A stretch of 64,000 bases of DNA from JALZKA01 sp033856515 (GCA_033856515.1 JAWVEY010000001.1:31310-95309), one strand, 5' to 3'. Shown: positions 50,015 to 59,029, counted from the stretch's first letter. Made by a program: numbers and translations. Notes: a model not told the origin generated them from the letters alone.

Positions 50015-51380
50015 GGGCGTGATTCGGGACCTGAGAGGCGGCGTCGCGCGAATTGTGTTCGTGCTCTCGATGCTGCTCGCGCTCGCCGGAATCGCTCTCG
50101 GGCCGGCGGGCGCCGCGGACTCCGATCGCCAGCTCGAATTCGGCGACTCCGTGCAGGGGCGCAACCTGCGTGCCTACCGGGTTGGGCCGAAGGATGCGGA
50201 CCGCGTCGTGCTCGTCGTCGGCTCCTTCCACGGCGACGAGGACGAGGGGCACGAGATCGTCGCCCGCCTGCGCGACGAGAGCCCAAACTCGTTTGCGATC
50301 TGGCTGGTGCAGACCGTCAACCCCGACGGCGTCGCGGCGAACCAGCGCAGGAACGCCCACGGCGTCGACCTCAACCGCAACTTCTCCGTCGGCTGGAAGG
50401 CGAGCTCGGACAGCTCGAGCGGCTATTACCCGGGGCCGAAGCCATTCTCGGAGCCAGAGTCGAGGGCAGTCAAGCGCCTCGCGAAGCGGATCGACCCCGA
50501 CCTCTCGATCTTCTACCACCAGCCGTGGAACCAGGTCCTGGGCGCCTGCAAAGGGCCAGACCGCGTGCAGCGCCGCTACGCGAATCTCGTGAATATGGAG
50601 TTCGCCTGCCGGGGCGGCGACCTCCCGGGCACCGCGACGAGGTGGTTCAACCGCAAGCCGGGACGCCGAGCGTTCGTGGTCGAGCTGGCCGCCGGCGAGC
50701 TCTCGTCATCGGCGGCCGCTAGGCACGCCCAGGCGGTCATGAGCATCGCTCGGCCGGACGGGGCCACGGACCGCCCGTTCCGCGCAGCCGGCGGAGACCG
50801 AGTCCACCGGCCGGACATCCAGAACGACCCGATCCCCTTCAGCAGCAAGCGCAAGCGACAGATGGCCGCATATTCCGACCGCCATTACGGCGACCGGACA
50901 TGGCGCCTCGAGCGCATCGACCAGATCGTCATCCACTACACGGCGACTTCGACTTACGGGCCCGTGTGGAACACGTTCGCATCCAACGCGCCCAACAACG
51001 GTGAGTCACCCGGCGTCTGCGCCCATTTCGTCGTCGACAAGGACGGAACGATCTACTCGCTGGTCGATCAGGATGTTCGTTGCCGACACGCGATCGGGCT
51101 CAACCATCGAACTATCGGCATCGAGATGGTCCAGGAGGCGAGCGCCTCAGCCGAGCAGGCCATCCTTCACCGCCGGTCGCAGCGCTTGGCGGCGCAGCGA
51201 CTCGTCGCGTGGCTCTGCCAGCGCCACGACGTGAAAGTCACCGACGTGATCGGCCACGCGATGGCGAATGACAGCCGCTACTTCCGGGACCTCGAGGGCT
51301 GGCAGAACGACCACGGCGACTGGCCGAAGAACCCGACCGAAGAGTTCAGGCGAGGCGTGCGGAAGATCCGCGACCGCTGA
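50007..51380 (+). CDS. Secreted M14 carboxypeptidase-like domain fused to N-acetylmuramoyl-L-alanine amidase
   Basis: 457 residues with a signal peptide (IVFVLSMLLALAGIALGPAG). Residues about 45-250 are M14/MpaA-like: His75 and Glu78 (SFHGDEDEG), NPDGVAANQRRNAHGVDLNRN, His171 and catalytic Glu226 (FVVELAAGE). Residues about 300-455 are an Amidase_2/PGRP domain: VIHYTATS with His310, VDKDGTIYSLVDQD, NHRTIGIEMV and VIGHAMANDSRYF. Together they could cut peptide stems and the sugar-peptide bond of peptidoglycan. ATG overlaps the permease end, so it is co-expressed with the ABC transporter. Confidence 0.85.
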   Translation: MNEGVIRDLRGGVARIVFVLSMLLALAGIALGPAGAADSDRQLEFGDSVQGRNLRAYRVGPKDADRVVLVVGSFHGDEDEGHEIVARLRDESPNSFAIWLVQTVNPDGVAANQRRNAHGVDLNRNFSVGWKASSDSSSGYYPGPKPFSEPESRAVKRLAKRIDPDLSIFYHQPWNQVLGACKGPDRVQRRYANLVNMEFACRGGDLPGTATRWFNRKPGRRAFVVELAAGELSSSAAARHAQAVMSIARPDGATDRPFRAAGGDRVHRPDIQNDPIPFSSKRKRQMAAYSDRHYGDRTWRLERIDQIVIHYTATSTYGPVWNTFASNAPNNGESPGVCAHFVVDKDGTIYSLVDQDVRCRHAIGLNHRTIGIEMVQEASASAEQAILHRRSQRLAAQRLVAWLCQRHDVKVTDVIGHAMANDSRYFRDLEGWQNDHGDWPKNPTEEFRRGVRKIRDR

Positions 51381-51388
51381 GCGTCGAG

Positions 51389-51805
51389 CTAGTCGTCCAT
51401 CGAGGGCCGGCGGCGCTGTTGCTTTTTCTGGCCGCGCTGGCGCTTCTCATTCAGCCGGCGCTCGCGAGCTGAGCGGCCCGGGCGTGTGGCCTGGCGCGGG
51501 CGCCGCCGCTCCAGGCCTTTGCGGATGCGCTCGGCCAGCCGTTCGAGCGCGAGGTTGCGGTTTCGCGCCTGCGAGCGAGCGTCCTGCGCAACTGCAGTCA
51601 CGCGCTTGCCGAAGCGATGCGTGAGCCGGGCCTTCTGCTCGCGCGTGAGCGTGGACGACGCCTCGATCTCGAAGACCGCCTCGATGCGCGATGCCGTCAC
51701 GTTCGCGTGCTGGCCGCCAGGGCCGGACGAGCGGCTGGCGCGAAGCTCGATCTCCGCGAGCGGGATCGACAGGCCGGGACCGACTTGGATGCCGCGTTCG
51801 CTCAC
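51389..51805 (-). CDS. arfB: Alternative ribosome-rescue factor B (peptidyl-tRNA hydrolase, ICT1-like)
   Basis: 138 residues from a GTG at 51805. RASRSSGPGGQHANVTASRI carries the GGQ hydrolysis motif, and the basic C-terminal tail (RRPRQATRPGRSARERRLNE, then KRQRGQKKQQRRRP) inserts into the empty mRNA channel of stalled ribosomes in this family. It rescues non-stop complexes without a stop codon. It lies 14 bases downstream of ahcY on the same strand. Convergent with the amidase gene. Confidence 0.9.
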   Translation of the reverse strand: MSERGIQVGPGLSIPLAEIELRASRSSGPGGQHANVTASRIEAVFEIEASSTLTREQKARLTHRFGKRVTAVAQDARSQARNRNLALERLAERIRKGLERRRPRQATRPGRSARERRLNEKRQRGQKKQQRRRPSMDD

Positions 51806-51819
51806 GGCCTTGCGGGGGT

Positions 51820-53250
51820 CTAGTAGCGGTAGTGGTCCGACTTGTACGGGCCCTCGACCGGGACGCCGATGTATGCGGCTTGCTCGGCCGAGAGCTGCGT
51901 GAGGCTCACGCCCAGCGCGTCGAGGTGCAGTCGTGCGACCTTCTCGTCGAGGTGCTTGGGGAGGACGTAGACCTGCTTCTCGTACTCGTCGTTCTTGCCG
52001 TAGAGCTCGATCTGGGCGATCGTCTGGTTCGTGAACGAGTTGGACATCACGAACGAGGGATGCCCGGTCGCGTTGCCAAGGTTGAGCAGGCGGCCCTCGG
52101 AGAGCACGATGATCGAGTTCCCTCCTGAGAACCTCCACTCGTCAACCTGCGGCTTCACGATGATCCGCTCGGCGCCAGAGTTCTCGAGGCCGGCCATGTC
52201 GATCTCGTTGTCGAAGTGTCCAATGTTGCCGACGATCGCCTGGTGCTTCATCCGCGCCATGTCGGCGACGGTGATGACGTCCTTGTTGCCGGTTGCCGTG
52301 ATGAAGATGTCAGCGGACTCGACGACTTCGTCCAGCGTCCGCACCTCGTAGCCCTCCATCGAGGCCTGAAGCGCGCAGATCGGGTCGATCTCGGTGATGA
52401 TGACGCGCGCGCCCTGGCCGCGGAGCGACTCGGCGCAGCCCTTGCCCACGTCGCCGAATCCGCAGATCACGGCGACCTTGCCGCCGATCATCACGTCGGT
52501 GCCGCGGTTAATGCCGTCGATCAGCGAGTGGCGGCAGCCGTAGAGGTTGTCGAACTTCGACTTCGTGACCGAGTCGTTCACGTTGATGGCGGGGAAGAGA
52601 AGCTTTCCGTCGCGAGCGAACACGTACAGGCGGTGGACGCCCGTCGTGGTCTCCTCGGTGACGCCCATGATCCCGGCGGCCATGCGGGTGAAGCGGTCGG
52701 GGCTGTCGGCGAGTGAGCGCTCGAGCGTCTCCAGGATGATGCGGAGCTCCTCCGAGTCGGCACCTGCCGGGTCGGGCACCGCGCCGGCCGCCTCGTACTC
52801 GACGCCCTTGTGGACGAGGAGCGTGGCGTCGCCGCCGTCGTCGAGGATCATGTTCGGGCCGTCGCCATCGGGCCAGTTGAGCGCCTGCTCGGTGCACCAC
52901 CAATACTCGGAGAGCGTCTCGCCCTTCCAGGCATAGACGGGGATGCCTGCGGCCGCGATGGCCGCCGCCGCGTGGTCCTGAGTCGAGAAGATGTTGCAGG
53001 AGGCCCAGCGCACCTCCGCGCCGAGCGCGACGAGCGTCTCGATGAGGACTGCCGTCTGAACCGTCATGTGGAGCGAGCCCGTGACGCGGGCGCCCTTGAG
53101 CGGCTGCGACTCGGCGAACTCCTCGCGCGTGCGCATCAGGCCGGGCATCTCGTGCTCGGCAAGGCTGATCTCCTTGCGGCCGTACTCGGCCAGGCCGAGA
53201 TCGGCGACCTTGAAGTCCTGCGTGGTGGGTTCAGTTGCGGCAGTCGTCAT
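51820..53250 (-). CDS. ahcY: Adenosylhomocysteinase
   Basis: 476 residues, full length. SLHMTVQTAVLIETL, CNIFSTQDHAAAAIA, NVNDSVTKSKFDNLYGCRHS (NAD/Cys-His site) and AVICGFGDVGKGCAESLRG (NAD loop) are invariant in the family. C-terminal KSDHYRY is the conserved Lys-Tyr end. It hydrolyses S-adenosylhomocysteine. ATG at 53250 with AGGAGACTC upstream. The 188-base gap 53251-53438 to the divergent surface-protein gene shows no SAH riboswitch consensus that I can see. Confidence 0.97.
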   Translation of the reverse strand: MTTAATEPTTQDFKVADLGLAEYGRKEISLAEHEMPGLMRTREEFAESQPLKGARVTGSLHMTVQTAVLIETLVALGAEVRWASCNIFSTQDHAAAAIAAAGIPVYAWKGETLSEYWWCTEQALNWPDGDGPNMILDDGGDATLLVHKGVEYEAAGAVPDPAGADSEELRIILETLERSLADSPDRFTRMAAGIMGVTEETTTGVHRLYVFARDGKLLFPAINVNDSVTKSKFDNLYGCRHSLIDGINRGTDVMIGGKVAVICGFGDVGKGCAESLRGQGARVIITEIDPICALQASMEGYEVRTLDEVVESADIFITATGNKDVITVADMARMKHQAIVGNIGHFDNEIDMAGLENSGAERIIVKPQVDEWRFSGGNSIIVLSEGRLLNLGNATGHPSFVMSNSFTNQTIAQIELYGKNDEYEKQVYVLPKHLDEKVARLHLDALGVSLTQLSAEQAAYIGVPVEGPYKSDHYRY

Positions 53251-53346
53251 GAGTCTCCTGGTCTGGCGGCAGTGGGCTTACGAAGAGTACTTGCGATCTT
53301 CCAGATACGACTCCGGTCGCGTGCCTAGGGCAAGACAACCACCCGG

Positions 53347-53375
53347 TTGACAGGCACCCAAAGCCGCGGTAGGTT
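53347..53375 (+). promoter_or_regulatory. Sigma-70-like promoter of the repeat-rich surface protein
   Basis: TTGACA (53347-53352), 17-base spacer, TAGGTT (53370-53375). The ATG at 53439 lies 63 bases beyond the -10, with AGGGGGC as ribosome-binding site. Confidence 0.65.
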
Positions 53376-53438
53376 CGGCCGCACAACAACCGTGCGGGGG
53401 GGTAAGAACGCCGCGCGGGCAAGCCATAGGGGGCTCAC

Positions 53439-54704
53439 ATGCCAGCGTCCGCACGCGTCCGCGCATTCATCCGATCGAACATCGTCGGCTTTATCGCTAT
53501 CTACCTTGCGCTCGGAGGGATCTCTTGGGCGGCACTCAAGAGCAATTCCGTCAAGTCCAAGCACATCAAGGACGGCCAGGTAAAGACGAACGATCTTGCC
53601 GACGGCGCCGTAACAGACATAAAGCTCGCCGACGGCTCGGTCGTTACAGCGAAGATCGTCGACGGCGCCGTAACCGGGGCTAAGGTCGACGAATCGACGC
53701 TTGACCAGGTCCCGAGCGCGGCTAATGCGGATACGGCCACCCAGGCCGGTGACGCCGACACCCTCGATGGGATCGACGCCACCGACCTTCAGAACCGGGT
53801 GACCGGCGATTGCCCCGCCGACAGCTCAATCCGGCAGATCGCGGCCGACGGCACTGTCACATGCGAGGACGACACCGGCGGCGGCGCGCCGTCAGGGCCC
53901 GCTGGCGGAGATCTCACCGGCACCTATCCGAACCCCACCCTCGCCAGTGGCGCCGTCTCGGGCGGGAACGGGGGCGAGATCTCCGACGGCACGGTGACGG
54001 GCGATGATGTCCAGGAAAACACGCTAGGGATCGTGCCCAACGCCGACCTCCTTGACGGGATCAACTCCACTGGCTTCCTTCAGACGAGTACCGCTTTCGG
54101 CGGCGACGTCGCCGGCACAGCGGCCAACCTCCAGATCGGAAACAGCGCGGTTGGCTCGAATGAGATCCAGAACGGCAGCGTGGGTAGCGCGGACATAGAC
54201 GCGATCCAGGTCCAGCAACGGGTCACCGGCACCTGCCCCGGTGGGCAGGCTGCGACAGGCGTCACACAGGCCGGCGGGCTCACCTGCGCGGCAGCAACTT
54301 CGTCGACGCCGGGGGCGTTTGCCAGCGGATACGCGACTCCGGCCAGCGGCTCGACGGCGATCCCCAATTCGCTCACCACCCTCGGCTCGACCGTCTCTCT
54401 CACGATTGCGGCGGGCGACAAGGTTCTTGTGAGCTCGAGCGCGGCGCTCGGCGCAGGTGGGAGCGCAGCAAACGGCCTCCAGCTCTACATCTGTTCCCAA
54501 CAGGGTGCAGGCGCCTTGTCGTCGTATGGCGGTGGGTTGTTCGGGCTGACGAGCGCAGCAACCGAGAGGAAGCCGTTCGCCCTGTCCGCACTCGTCACTG
54601 GCCTGACTGCGGGCACGTATCAGTTCAGCCTCTGCGGCCTGGCAACATCGCCCAATTGGACCAACAACGAGTACGTCTACACCAGCGCCCTCGTGTTCAA
54701 GTAG
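53439..54704 (+). CDS. Surface protein with membrane leader and DGAVT-type tandem repeats
   Basis: 421 residues. The leader RSNIVGFIAIYLALGGISWA is a single hydrophobic helix common to a family of Thermoleophilia exported proteins. Residues about 40-100 are short repeats (KDGQVKTNDLADGAVTDIKL, ADGSVVTAKIVDGAVTGAKV), probably a beta-helix or fibre stem. Further segments contain CPADSSIRQIAADGTVTC, SGPAGGDLTGTYPNPTLASG and a second Cys pair, like phage-tail or adhesin shafts, and a beta-rich C-terminal head. Role in adhesion or surface layering is inference. Promoter at 53347. Confidence 0.75.
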   Translation: MPASARVRAFIRSNIVGFIAIYLALGGISWAALKSNSVKSKHIKDGQVKTNDLADGAVTDIKLADGSVVTAKIVDGAVTGAKVDESTLDQVPSAANADTATQAGDADTLDGIDATDLQNRVTGDCPADSSIRQIAADGTVTCEDDTGGGAPSGPAGGDLTGTYPNPTLASGAVSGGNGGEISDGTVTGDDVQENTLGIVPNADLLDGINSTGFLQTSTAFGGDVAGTAANLQIGNSAVGSNEIQNGSVGSADIDAIQVQQRVTGTCPGGQAATGVTQAGGLTCAAATSSTPGAFASGYATPASGSTAIPNSLTTLGSTVSLTIAAGDKVLVSSSAALGAGGSAANGLQLYICSQQGAGALSSYGGGLFGLTSAATERKPFALSALVTGLTAGTYQFSLCGLATSPNWTNNEYVYTSALVFK

Positions 54705-54747
54705 GAGAGGCTGCATCGCATAGGAAGGTGAATAGCCTCCCCTCGCG

Positions 54748-55776
54748 ATGAAGGCGATGGTGATGGCAGCGGGGCTCGGCACGCGGCTGCGCCCGCTCAC
54801 ATACGAGGTTCCGAAGCCGATGGTGCCGGTCGCGAACAGGCCCGTGATCGAACTGATCCTGCGCTCGCTTGCGAAGGGCGGGGTGGACGACGTCGTGTGC
54901 AACCTCCACTGGTTTCCCGAGACGATCGAGGGCCGCTTGGGCGACGGCGCTGACCTGGGCGTCAATCTCACCTACTCGCACGAGGAGAAGCTCCTGGGGA
55001 CAGCCGGAGGGGTCCGGAATGTGCGCGAGTTCTTCGGCGACGAGCCCTTCCTCGTTCTTGCGGGCGACGCGCTGACCGACATCGACTTCGCAGCACTCGC
55101 CGCCGCGCACTCGGAGAACGACGGGCTGGCAACGCTTGCCGTGAAAAAGGTGGCGGACACGCAGGAGTACGGCGTCGTCGTGACCGGTTCGGACGGGCGC
55201 GTGCAGGGCTTTCAGGAGAAGCCCGATCCTGCGGAGGCGCTGTCGGACCGCGCGAACTGCATGATCTACGCGCTCAGCCCCGAGATCTTCGACCATTTCC
55301 CCGATATGGACGCACCCGACTTCGCCCTCGACGTCTTCCCGGCTCTCCTCGACGGAGATGTCCCCTTCTACGTCCACGAGACGGATGGCTACTGGAACGA
55401 CGTCGGCTCGCCGCCCGAGTACCTCCAGGGGAATTTGGACGTTGCGGCCGGGCACGTGGATGTCGAGTGGGCGGGCGAACTGGTCGAGGCGAGCGCGGAC
55501 CCGGACGAGCCGGGCGAGCATGCCCTTGGCTCTGAGCAGGGAGGGCTTCCGGCCGACTGCGAGGTCGACGGGCGCGTCATCGTCGGCCGTGACGTTGCGG
55601 TGGGGGAGGGCGTGCGCATCGACGGCCCGGCCGTGATCGGTGACGGGGCGAAGATCGGTGACGGCGCTCGTATCAAGTCGTCGGTCCTGCTGCCCGATGC
55701 GGAGGTCCTGGCGGACTGCTACCTCGTCGGCGCGATCGCCGGGCGCTCGGGCTCATTGACGACGGAGGCGACGTGA
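54748..55776 (+). CDS. NDP-sugar synthase (second nucleotidyltransferase)
   Basis: 342 residues. MVMAAGLGTRLRPLTYEVPK, EKLLGTAGGVRNV, LAGDALTDIDF and GYWNDVGSPPEYL give the sugar-phosphate nucleotidyltransferase fold; the C-terminal third has hexapeptide-like repeats (VIVGRDVAVGEGVRIDGPAV). Similar in plan to 44363-45460 but clearly a separate paralogue (GDALTD instead of GDVLTD). Sugar not determined. The last four bases overlap thrB (GTGA). Confidence 0.86.
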   Translation: MKAMVMAAGLGTRLRPLTYEVPKPMVPVANRPVIELILRSLAKGGVDDVVCNLHWFPETIEGRLGDGADLGVNLTYSHEEKLLGTAGGVRNVREFFGDEPFLVLAGDALTDIDFAALAAAHSENDGLATLAVKKVADTQEYGVVVTGSDGRVQGFQEKPDPAEALSDRANCMIYALSPEIFDHFPDMDAPDFALDVFPALLDGDVPFYVHETDGYWNDVGSPPEYLQGNLDVAAGHVDVEWAGELVEASADPDEPGEHALGSEQGGLPADCEVDGRVIVGRDVAVGEGVRIDGPAVIGDGAKIGDGARIKSSVLLPDAEVLADCYLVGAIAGRSGSLTTEAT

Positions 55777-56657
55777 CGGCAAGAAGAAGGCTCGTGTCGG
55801 TTCCTGCGACCTCGGCCAACCTGGGTCCCGGCTTCGACGTGTTCGCAGCCGCCCTCGGCTTGAACCTCGAGCTCGAGGTCTGGGAGGCTGAGGAGTTCGT
55901 CGTCGACACCGGCGAGGACACGTTGCCGCGCGACCGCACGAACCTCTGCGTCCGCGCCTTCGAGGAGCTCCACTCCGCAGACGGCGTCCACTTCGAGATG
56001 ACCTCCCAGATCCCGCTCGCGCGCGGCCTCGGCTCGAGCGCCGCGGCGATCGTCGCCGGGCTGATGGCGGCCGACCACATGTACGAGCTGGCGCTCAGCC
56101 GCGAGGAGCTCTATGCGAAGGCCGTCGCGATCGAGGGTCATCCGGACAACGTCGCCGCTGCTCTCTACGGCGGATTCGCCATCTGCCCACGGCCGGAGCA
56201 CGGAGAGCTCCCCGCCCCAATTCGCCTGGAACCACCTGAGGGCGTCGAGGCGGTCGTCGTGATCCCCAGCGAGGAGGTTCCCACGTCCGAGGCGCGCGCG
56301 GCGCTGCCGGCCGAGGTTCCGTTCGCCGATGCGGTGGAGAACGTGGCGGCCGCCTCGCAGCTCGCGCTGGGCGTGGAGCGCTCGGATCTGGCGCTGATCC
56401 GCAGAGGTCTGGCCGACACTCTTCATCAGCCTTACCGGGAGGCGCTCTATCCGCGGTCGATGGAGCTGGTTCGCCACGCGACCGGGATGGGCGCCCTTGG
56501 CGCGACGATCTCGGGCGCAGGCCCCACGGTTCTTTATTGGAGCTTCTGGCAGGACACCGGCATGGTCGTGTCCGCGCTCGAGAAGGAAGTCGCAGGCTGG
56601 GCAGAGGTCCTCCGCGTCCCGTTCAGCCCAGTCGGCGCCGACGTCCCCGAGCTTTAG
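55773..56657 (+). CDS. thrB: Homoserine kinase
   Basis: 294 residues of the GHMP kinase family. VPATSANLGPGFDVFAAAL opens the fold and PLARGLGSSAAAIVAGL is the ATP-binding Gly/Ser loop; GHPDNVAAALYGGF and GALGATISGAGPTVL are the other motifs. It phosphorylates homoserine for threonine synthesis. No thrC or hom lies in this window, so it is separated from the usual hom-thrC-thrB cluster. GTG start overlapping the sugar synthase stop. Confidence 0.92.
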   Translation: MTARRRLVSVPATSANLGPGFDVFAAALGLNLELEVWEAEEFVVDTGEDTLPRDRTNLCVRAFEELHSADGVHFEMTSQIPLARGLGSSAAAIVAGLMAADHMYELALSREELYAKAVAIEGHPDNVAAALYGGFAICPRPEHGELPAPIRLEPPEGVEAVVVIPSEEVPTSEARAALPAEVPFADAVENVAAASQLALGVERSDLALIRRGLADTLHQPYREALYPRSMELVRHATGMGALGATISGAGPTVLYWSFWQDTGMVVSALEKEVAGWAEVLRVPFSPVGADVPEL

Positions 56658-56661
56658 ATCG

Positions 56662-57096
56662 CTAGCCCAGCAGGCCGAGCTGCGTGAGGATCGTGACCGA
56701 GTCCGAGTAGACGTCCTTGCGCTTGACCAGCCCTCCCTCGAACGGGATCACGTCAAGCCCGTTCCAGGTGATCGTCTTGCCGGTCGGCTCGGCGACGAGG
56801 TCGCCCCGGCGCATGACGTTGGTGTGCGTCGCGGTCGCCGTCCACTCCTGGACGATCAGCCCCTCTCTCGCATACAGCCTCCGCTCCGCGAACGCGATGT
56901 CAGGCCACGTCTCGAAGATCGACCCGATGTGGCCGCGCACCTCCTCGCCCGTGGCGCTCTCGCCGGCGGTGTGGTTCTCGAAGACCATGTCGGGCGCGTG
57001 CATGCTCATGATCCGGTCGAGGTCGTGGGCGTTCCAGGCGTCGTTGTAGCGAACGATCGCCTCGGTGAGCGCCTCGGCTGAGTCCAGATCGGTCAT
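56662..57096 (-). CDS. SnoaL-like polyketide cyclase/NTF2-fold protein
   Basis: 144 residues. IVRYNDAWNAHDLDRIMSMH, FENHTAGESATGEEVRGHI and TWNGLDVIPFEGGLVKRKDV are SnoaL-like. The fold gives a pocket with Asp/His residues; the reaction is unknown. ATG at 57096 overlaps the ParA stop (ATGA), so it is the last gene of an FHA-ParA-SnoaL transcript. Distinct from the SnoaL-like gene at 20687. Confidence 0.82.
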   Translation of the reverse strand: MTDLDSAEALTEAIVRYNDAWNAHDLDRIMSMHAPDMVFENHTAGESATGEEVRGHIGSIFETWPDIAFAERRLYAREGLIVQEWTATATHTNVMRRGDLVAEPTGKTITWNGLDVIPFEGGLVKRKDVYSDSVTILTQLGLLG

Positions 57097-57896
57097 GCGC
57101 GCGCTCCCGCCGGGACGATCTCGGCACTCAACTCGTCCAAGCTTTCCAGCAGGTCGGGCTTGCCGATCCGGCGCAGGATCTCGCCGGCAAGCGATAGATA
57201 ATCCTGGCCGCGCCCGGGGCGGTAGTCGAGGATCGGAACGGCCCGCTCGGCGGACTCGGCGTAGGCGACGGACTGGCGGATCACCGTGCGGAAGACCTTA
57301 TCCCCAAAACGCTCGCGAAGGGACTCGAGCGTGTGCTTGGCGTGCTTGGTGCGCATGTTCGCGATGTTGAGGACGATCCCCAGCAGCTCGAGGTCGGGGT
57401 TGAGGCTGTCCTTGGCGAGATTCACGACTTCCATCGCCTGCTCGACGCCCTGGAGCGAGAAGTACTGCGCCTGGGTCGAGAGCATCGCGTAGTCCGAGGC
57501 GACGAGCGCGTTCACGGTCAAGAGCCCGAGCGTGGGGGGGCAGTCGATGAGGATCACGTCGTGCTCGCGCTTTACGTCTCGCAGGGCGTTCCTGAGCGTG
57601 ACCTCCCTGCCGATCTTCCCTGCGAGGGCAAGTTCGGCCTCCGCTAGCCGGAGATTTGCCGGTACGACGTCGCCGTGGATTGCGTCCGCCATCCGCACCT
57701 GGCCAGTGATCACGTCGGCCAGGGTTGGCTCGGCGTCGGGGGCCGTGTCGAAGTAGTCGGAGAGGTTGCCCTGCGGATCGGCATCGATCGCGAGAACGTC
57801 CAGGCCCAGACGGCTGAAGACGTCCGCGAGGGTGCGGGTCATCGTCGTCTTGCCGGTGCCTCCCTTCTGGGAGAGGATCGAGATAGTGATCGCCAC
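57093..57896 (-). CDS. ParA/MinD-like ATPase
   Basis: 267 residues from a GTG at 57896. SQKGGTGKTTMTRTLADVF is the deviant Walker A (KGGTGKTT at 11-18, with signature Lys11), LAIDADPQGNLSDYFDT is the A' motif and LIDCPPTLGLLTVNALVASD the Walker B/switch region. No parB or parS-like site is next to it, so it is likely an orphan ParA for positioning protein complexes rather than the chromosomal segregation locus. It lies downstream of an FHA protein in the same operon. Confidence 0.88.
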   Translation of the reverse strand: MAITISILSQKGGTGKTTMTRTLADVFSRLGLDVLAIDADPQGNLSDYFDTAPDAEPTLADVITGQVRMADAIHGDVVPANLRLAEAELALAGKIGREVTLRNALRDVKREHDVILIDCPPTLGLLTVNALVASDYAMLSTQAQYFSLQGVEQAMEVVNLAKDSLNPDLELLGIVLNIANMRTKHAKHTLESLRERFGDKVFRTVIRQSVAYAESAERAVPILDYRPGRGQDYLSLAGEILRRIGKPDLLESLDELSAEIVPAGARA

Positions 57897-57925
57897 GGGA
57901 AGCGCAGCATATTTCCCGAACGGGG

Positions 57926-58435
57926 TTAGGCCAGGACGTAGAGCTTGAAGCGGCCGATCTCGAGCTCGTCGCCATCGGCCAGGGCCGTCCACTCGACGTG
58001 GTCGCCGTTGACGAAGAGGCCGTTCAGGCTCCGGTCGTCGAGCGCCTTCAACCGCCCGTCCTCGGTGCGCACCACGAGCGCGTGGCGCCTCGAGACGGTC
58101 GGGTCGTCCAGCTGGATGTCGGCGCAGCTCGACCGCCCCACCTTCGCCCATCCCTCGGCGATCGGAGCGGTGCGAACTGCACCCGACTCCTCCCAAGCGA
58201 GGTGAGGTCCCAAACCTCGAACTTCGTGGCGCGCCTTCTCGAGCCATTCGGGCTTGGTGTCGGCGACGTCAACTGTCTCGATGTCGGCGGTTGGCCGGTC
58301 GAATGCGCGGGCGCGCTTGAACGAGCTCTCACCGCAGGCCGGGCACGCAGGCACCGAGTCATCGACGGTGATGGAGATCGCAAAACCGCAGCCCTCGCAT
58401 ACAAGCCCCCCCAGGCCGCGTACGGCGATAGTCAT
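57926..58435 (-). CDS. FHA-domain protein with N-terminal zinc ribbon
   Basis: 169 residues. Two Cys pairs (VCEGCG and ACPACG) about 17 residues apart form a zinc ribbon at residues 13-34. Residues about 90-168 are an FHA phosphothreonine-binding domain: KVGRSSCADIQLDD, TVSRRHALV and SLNGLFVNG. It probably reads Ser/Thr kinase phosphorylation and acts with the ParA ATPase 29 bases downstream. ATG with GGAAGGACC upstream. Confidence 0.88.
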   Translation of the reverse strand: MTIAVRGLGGLVCEGCGFAISITVDDSVPACPACGESSFKRARAFDRPTADIETVDVADTKPEWLEKARHEVRGLGPHLAWEESGAVRTAPIAEGWAKVGRSSCADIQLDDPTVSRRHALVVRTEDGRLKALDDRSLNGLFVNGDHVEWTALADGDELEIGRFKLYVLA

Positions 58436-58531
58436 TGGTGGTCCTTCCGGGAGAGAGAGCTACAAACTGCACAAAGCAAACTACCCGTCCTGAGTCCCCG
58501 GAATCAGGACGCGCATAGAATCGCCCACGAA

Positions 58532-59020
58532 ATGGGCCCAGTTTCCGCAAAGGTCACAATCGACGTTCCGCGCGAGGAAGTCTTCGAGATCCTCATGGAC
58601 CTCTCGGCTCGCCCCTCCTTTACCGACCATTTCATGGAGGGATTCCATCTTCTGCGAATAGAGCCGGTCGGCGTCGGCGCAGGCGCCAGGTTCAAACTGC
58701 GGGACGGTGGCTGGGTCGATTCCATCATCGAGGAGGCCGACGGTCCGCATCGCCTGGTCGAACGCGGGATGGGCGGGTACCTCAACCGCATCCGGAACGT
58801 GACCGAATGGCTGCTCTCCGATGCAGGCCCGGATGGCTGCGAGGTCCAGGTCACGTTCTGGACCGAGCCGGAGTTCGTTATCGACAAGATGAAGGACCGG
58901 AAGGCGTCGGCGCGGCGCCTGGGCAAGGGCCTGAAGAAGGCGCTGGAGCGCCTTCGGAACGTCGCTGAAAGTGATGCCCCTCCGGAGCGCATCGCGGTCG
59001 CCGGTGGCGATCGAATATGA
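58532..59020 (+). CDS. SRPBCC (START/Bet v 1-like) family protein
   Basis: 162 residues. SAKVTIDVPREEVFEILMDL, FLLRI-type strand EGFHLLRIEPVGVGAGARFK and a C-terminal amphipathic helix (ARRLGKGLKKALERLRNVAE) match the helix-grip fold of polyketide cyclase/dehydrase and lipid-transfer proteins. Ligand unknown. ATG at 58532; a longer in-frame reading upstream overlaps the divergent FHA gene and is not protein-like. A hairpin follows the stop. Confidence 0.82.
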   Translation: MGPVSAKVTIDVPREEVFEILMDLSARPSFTDHFMEGFHLLRIEPVGVGAGARFKLRDGGWVDSIIEEADGPHRLVERGMGGYLNRIRNVTEWLLSDAGPDGCEVQVTFWTEPEFVIDKMKDRKASARRLGKGLKKALERLRNVAESDAPPERIAVAGGDRI

Positions 59021-59029
59021 CTGTCCGGT

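Noticed and set aside
53251..53438. SAH riboswitch upstream of ahcY
   Set aside because: The conserved core sequences of the known SAH aptamer were not found on the minus strand of this gap.
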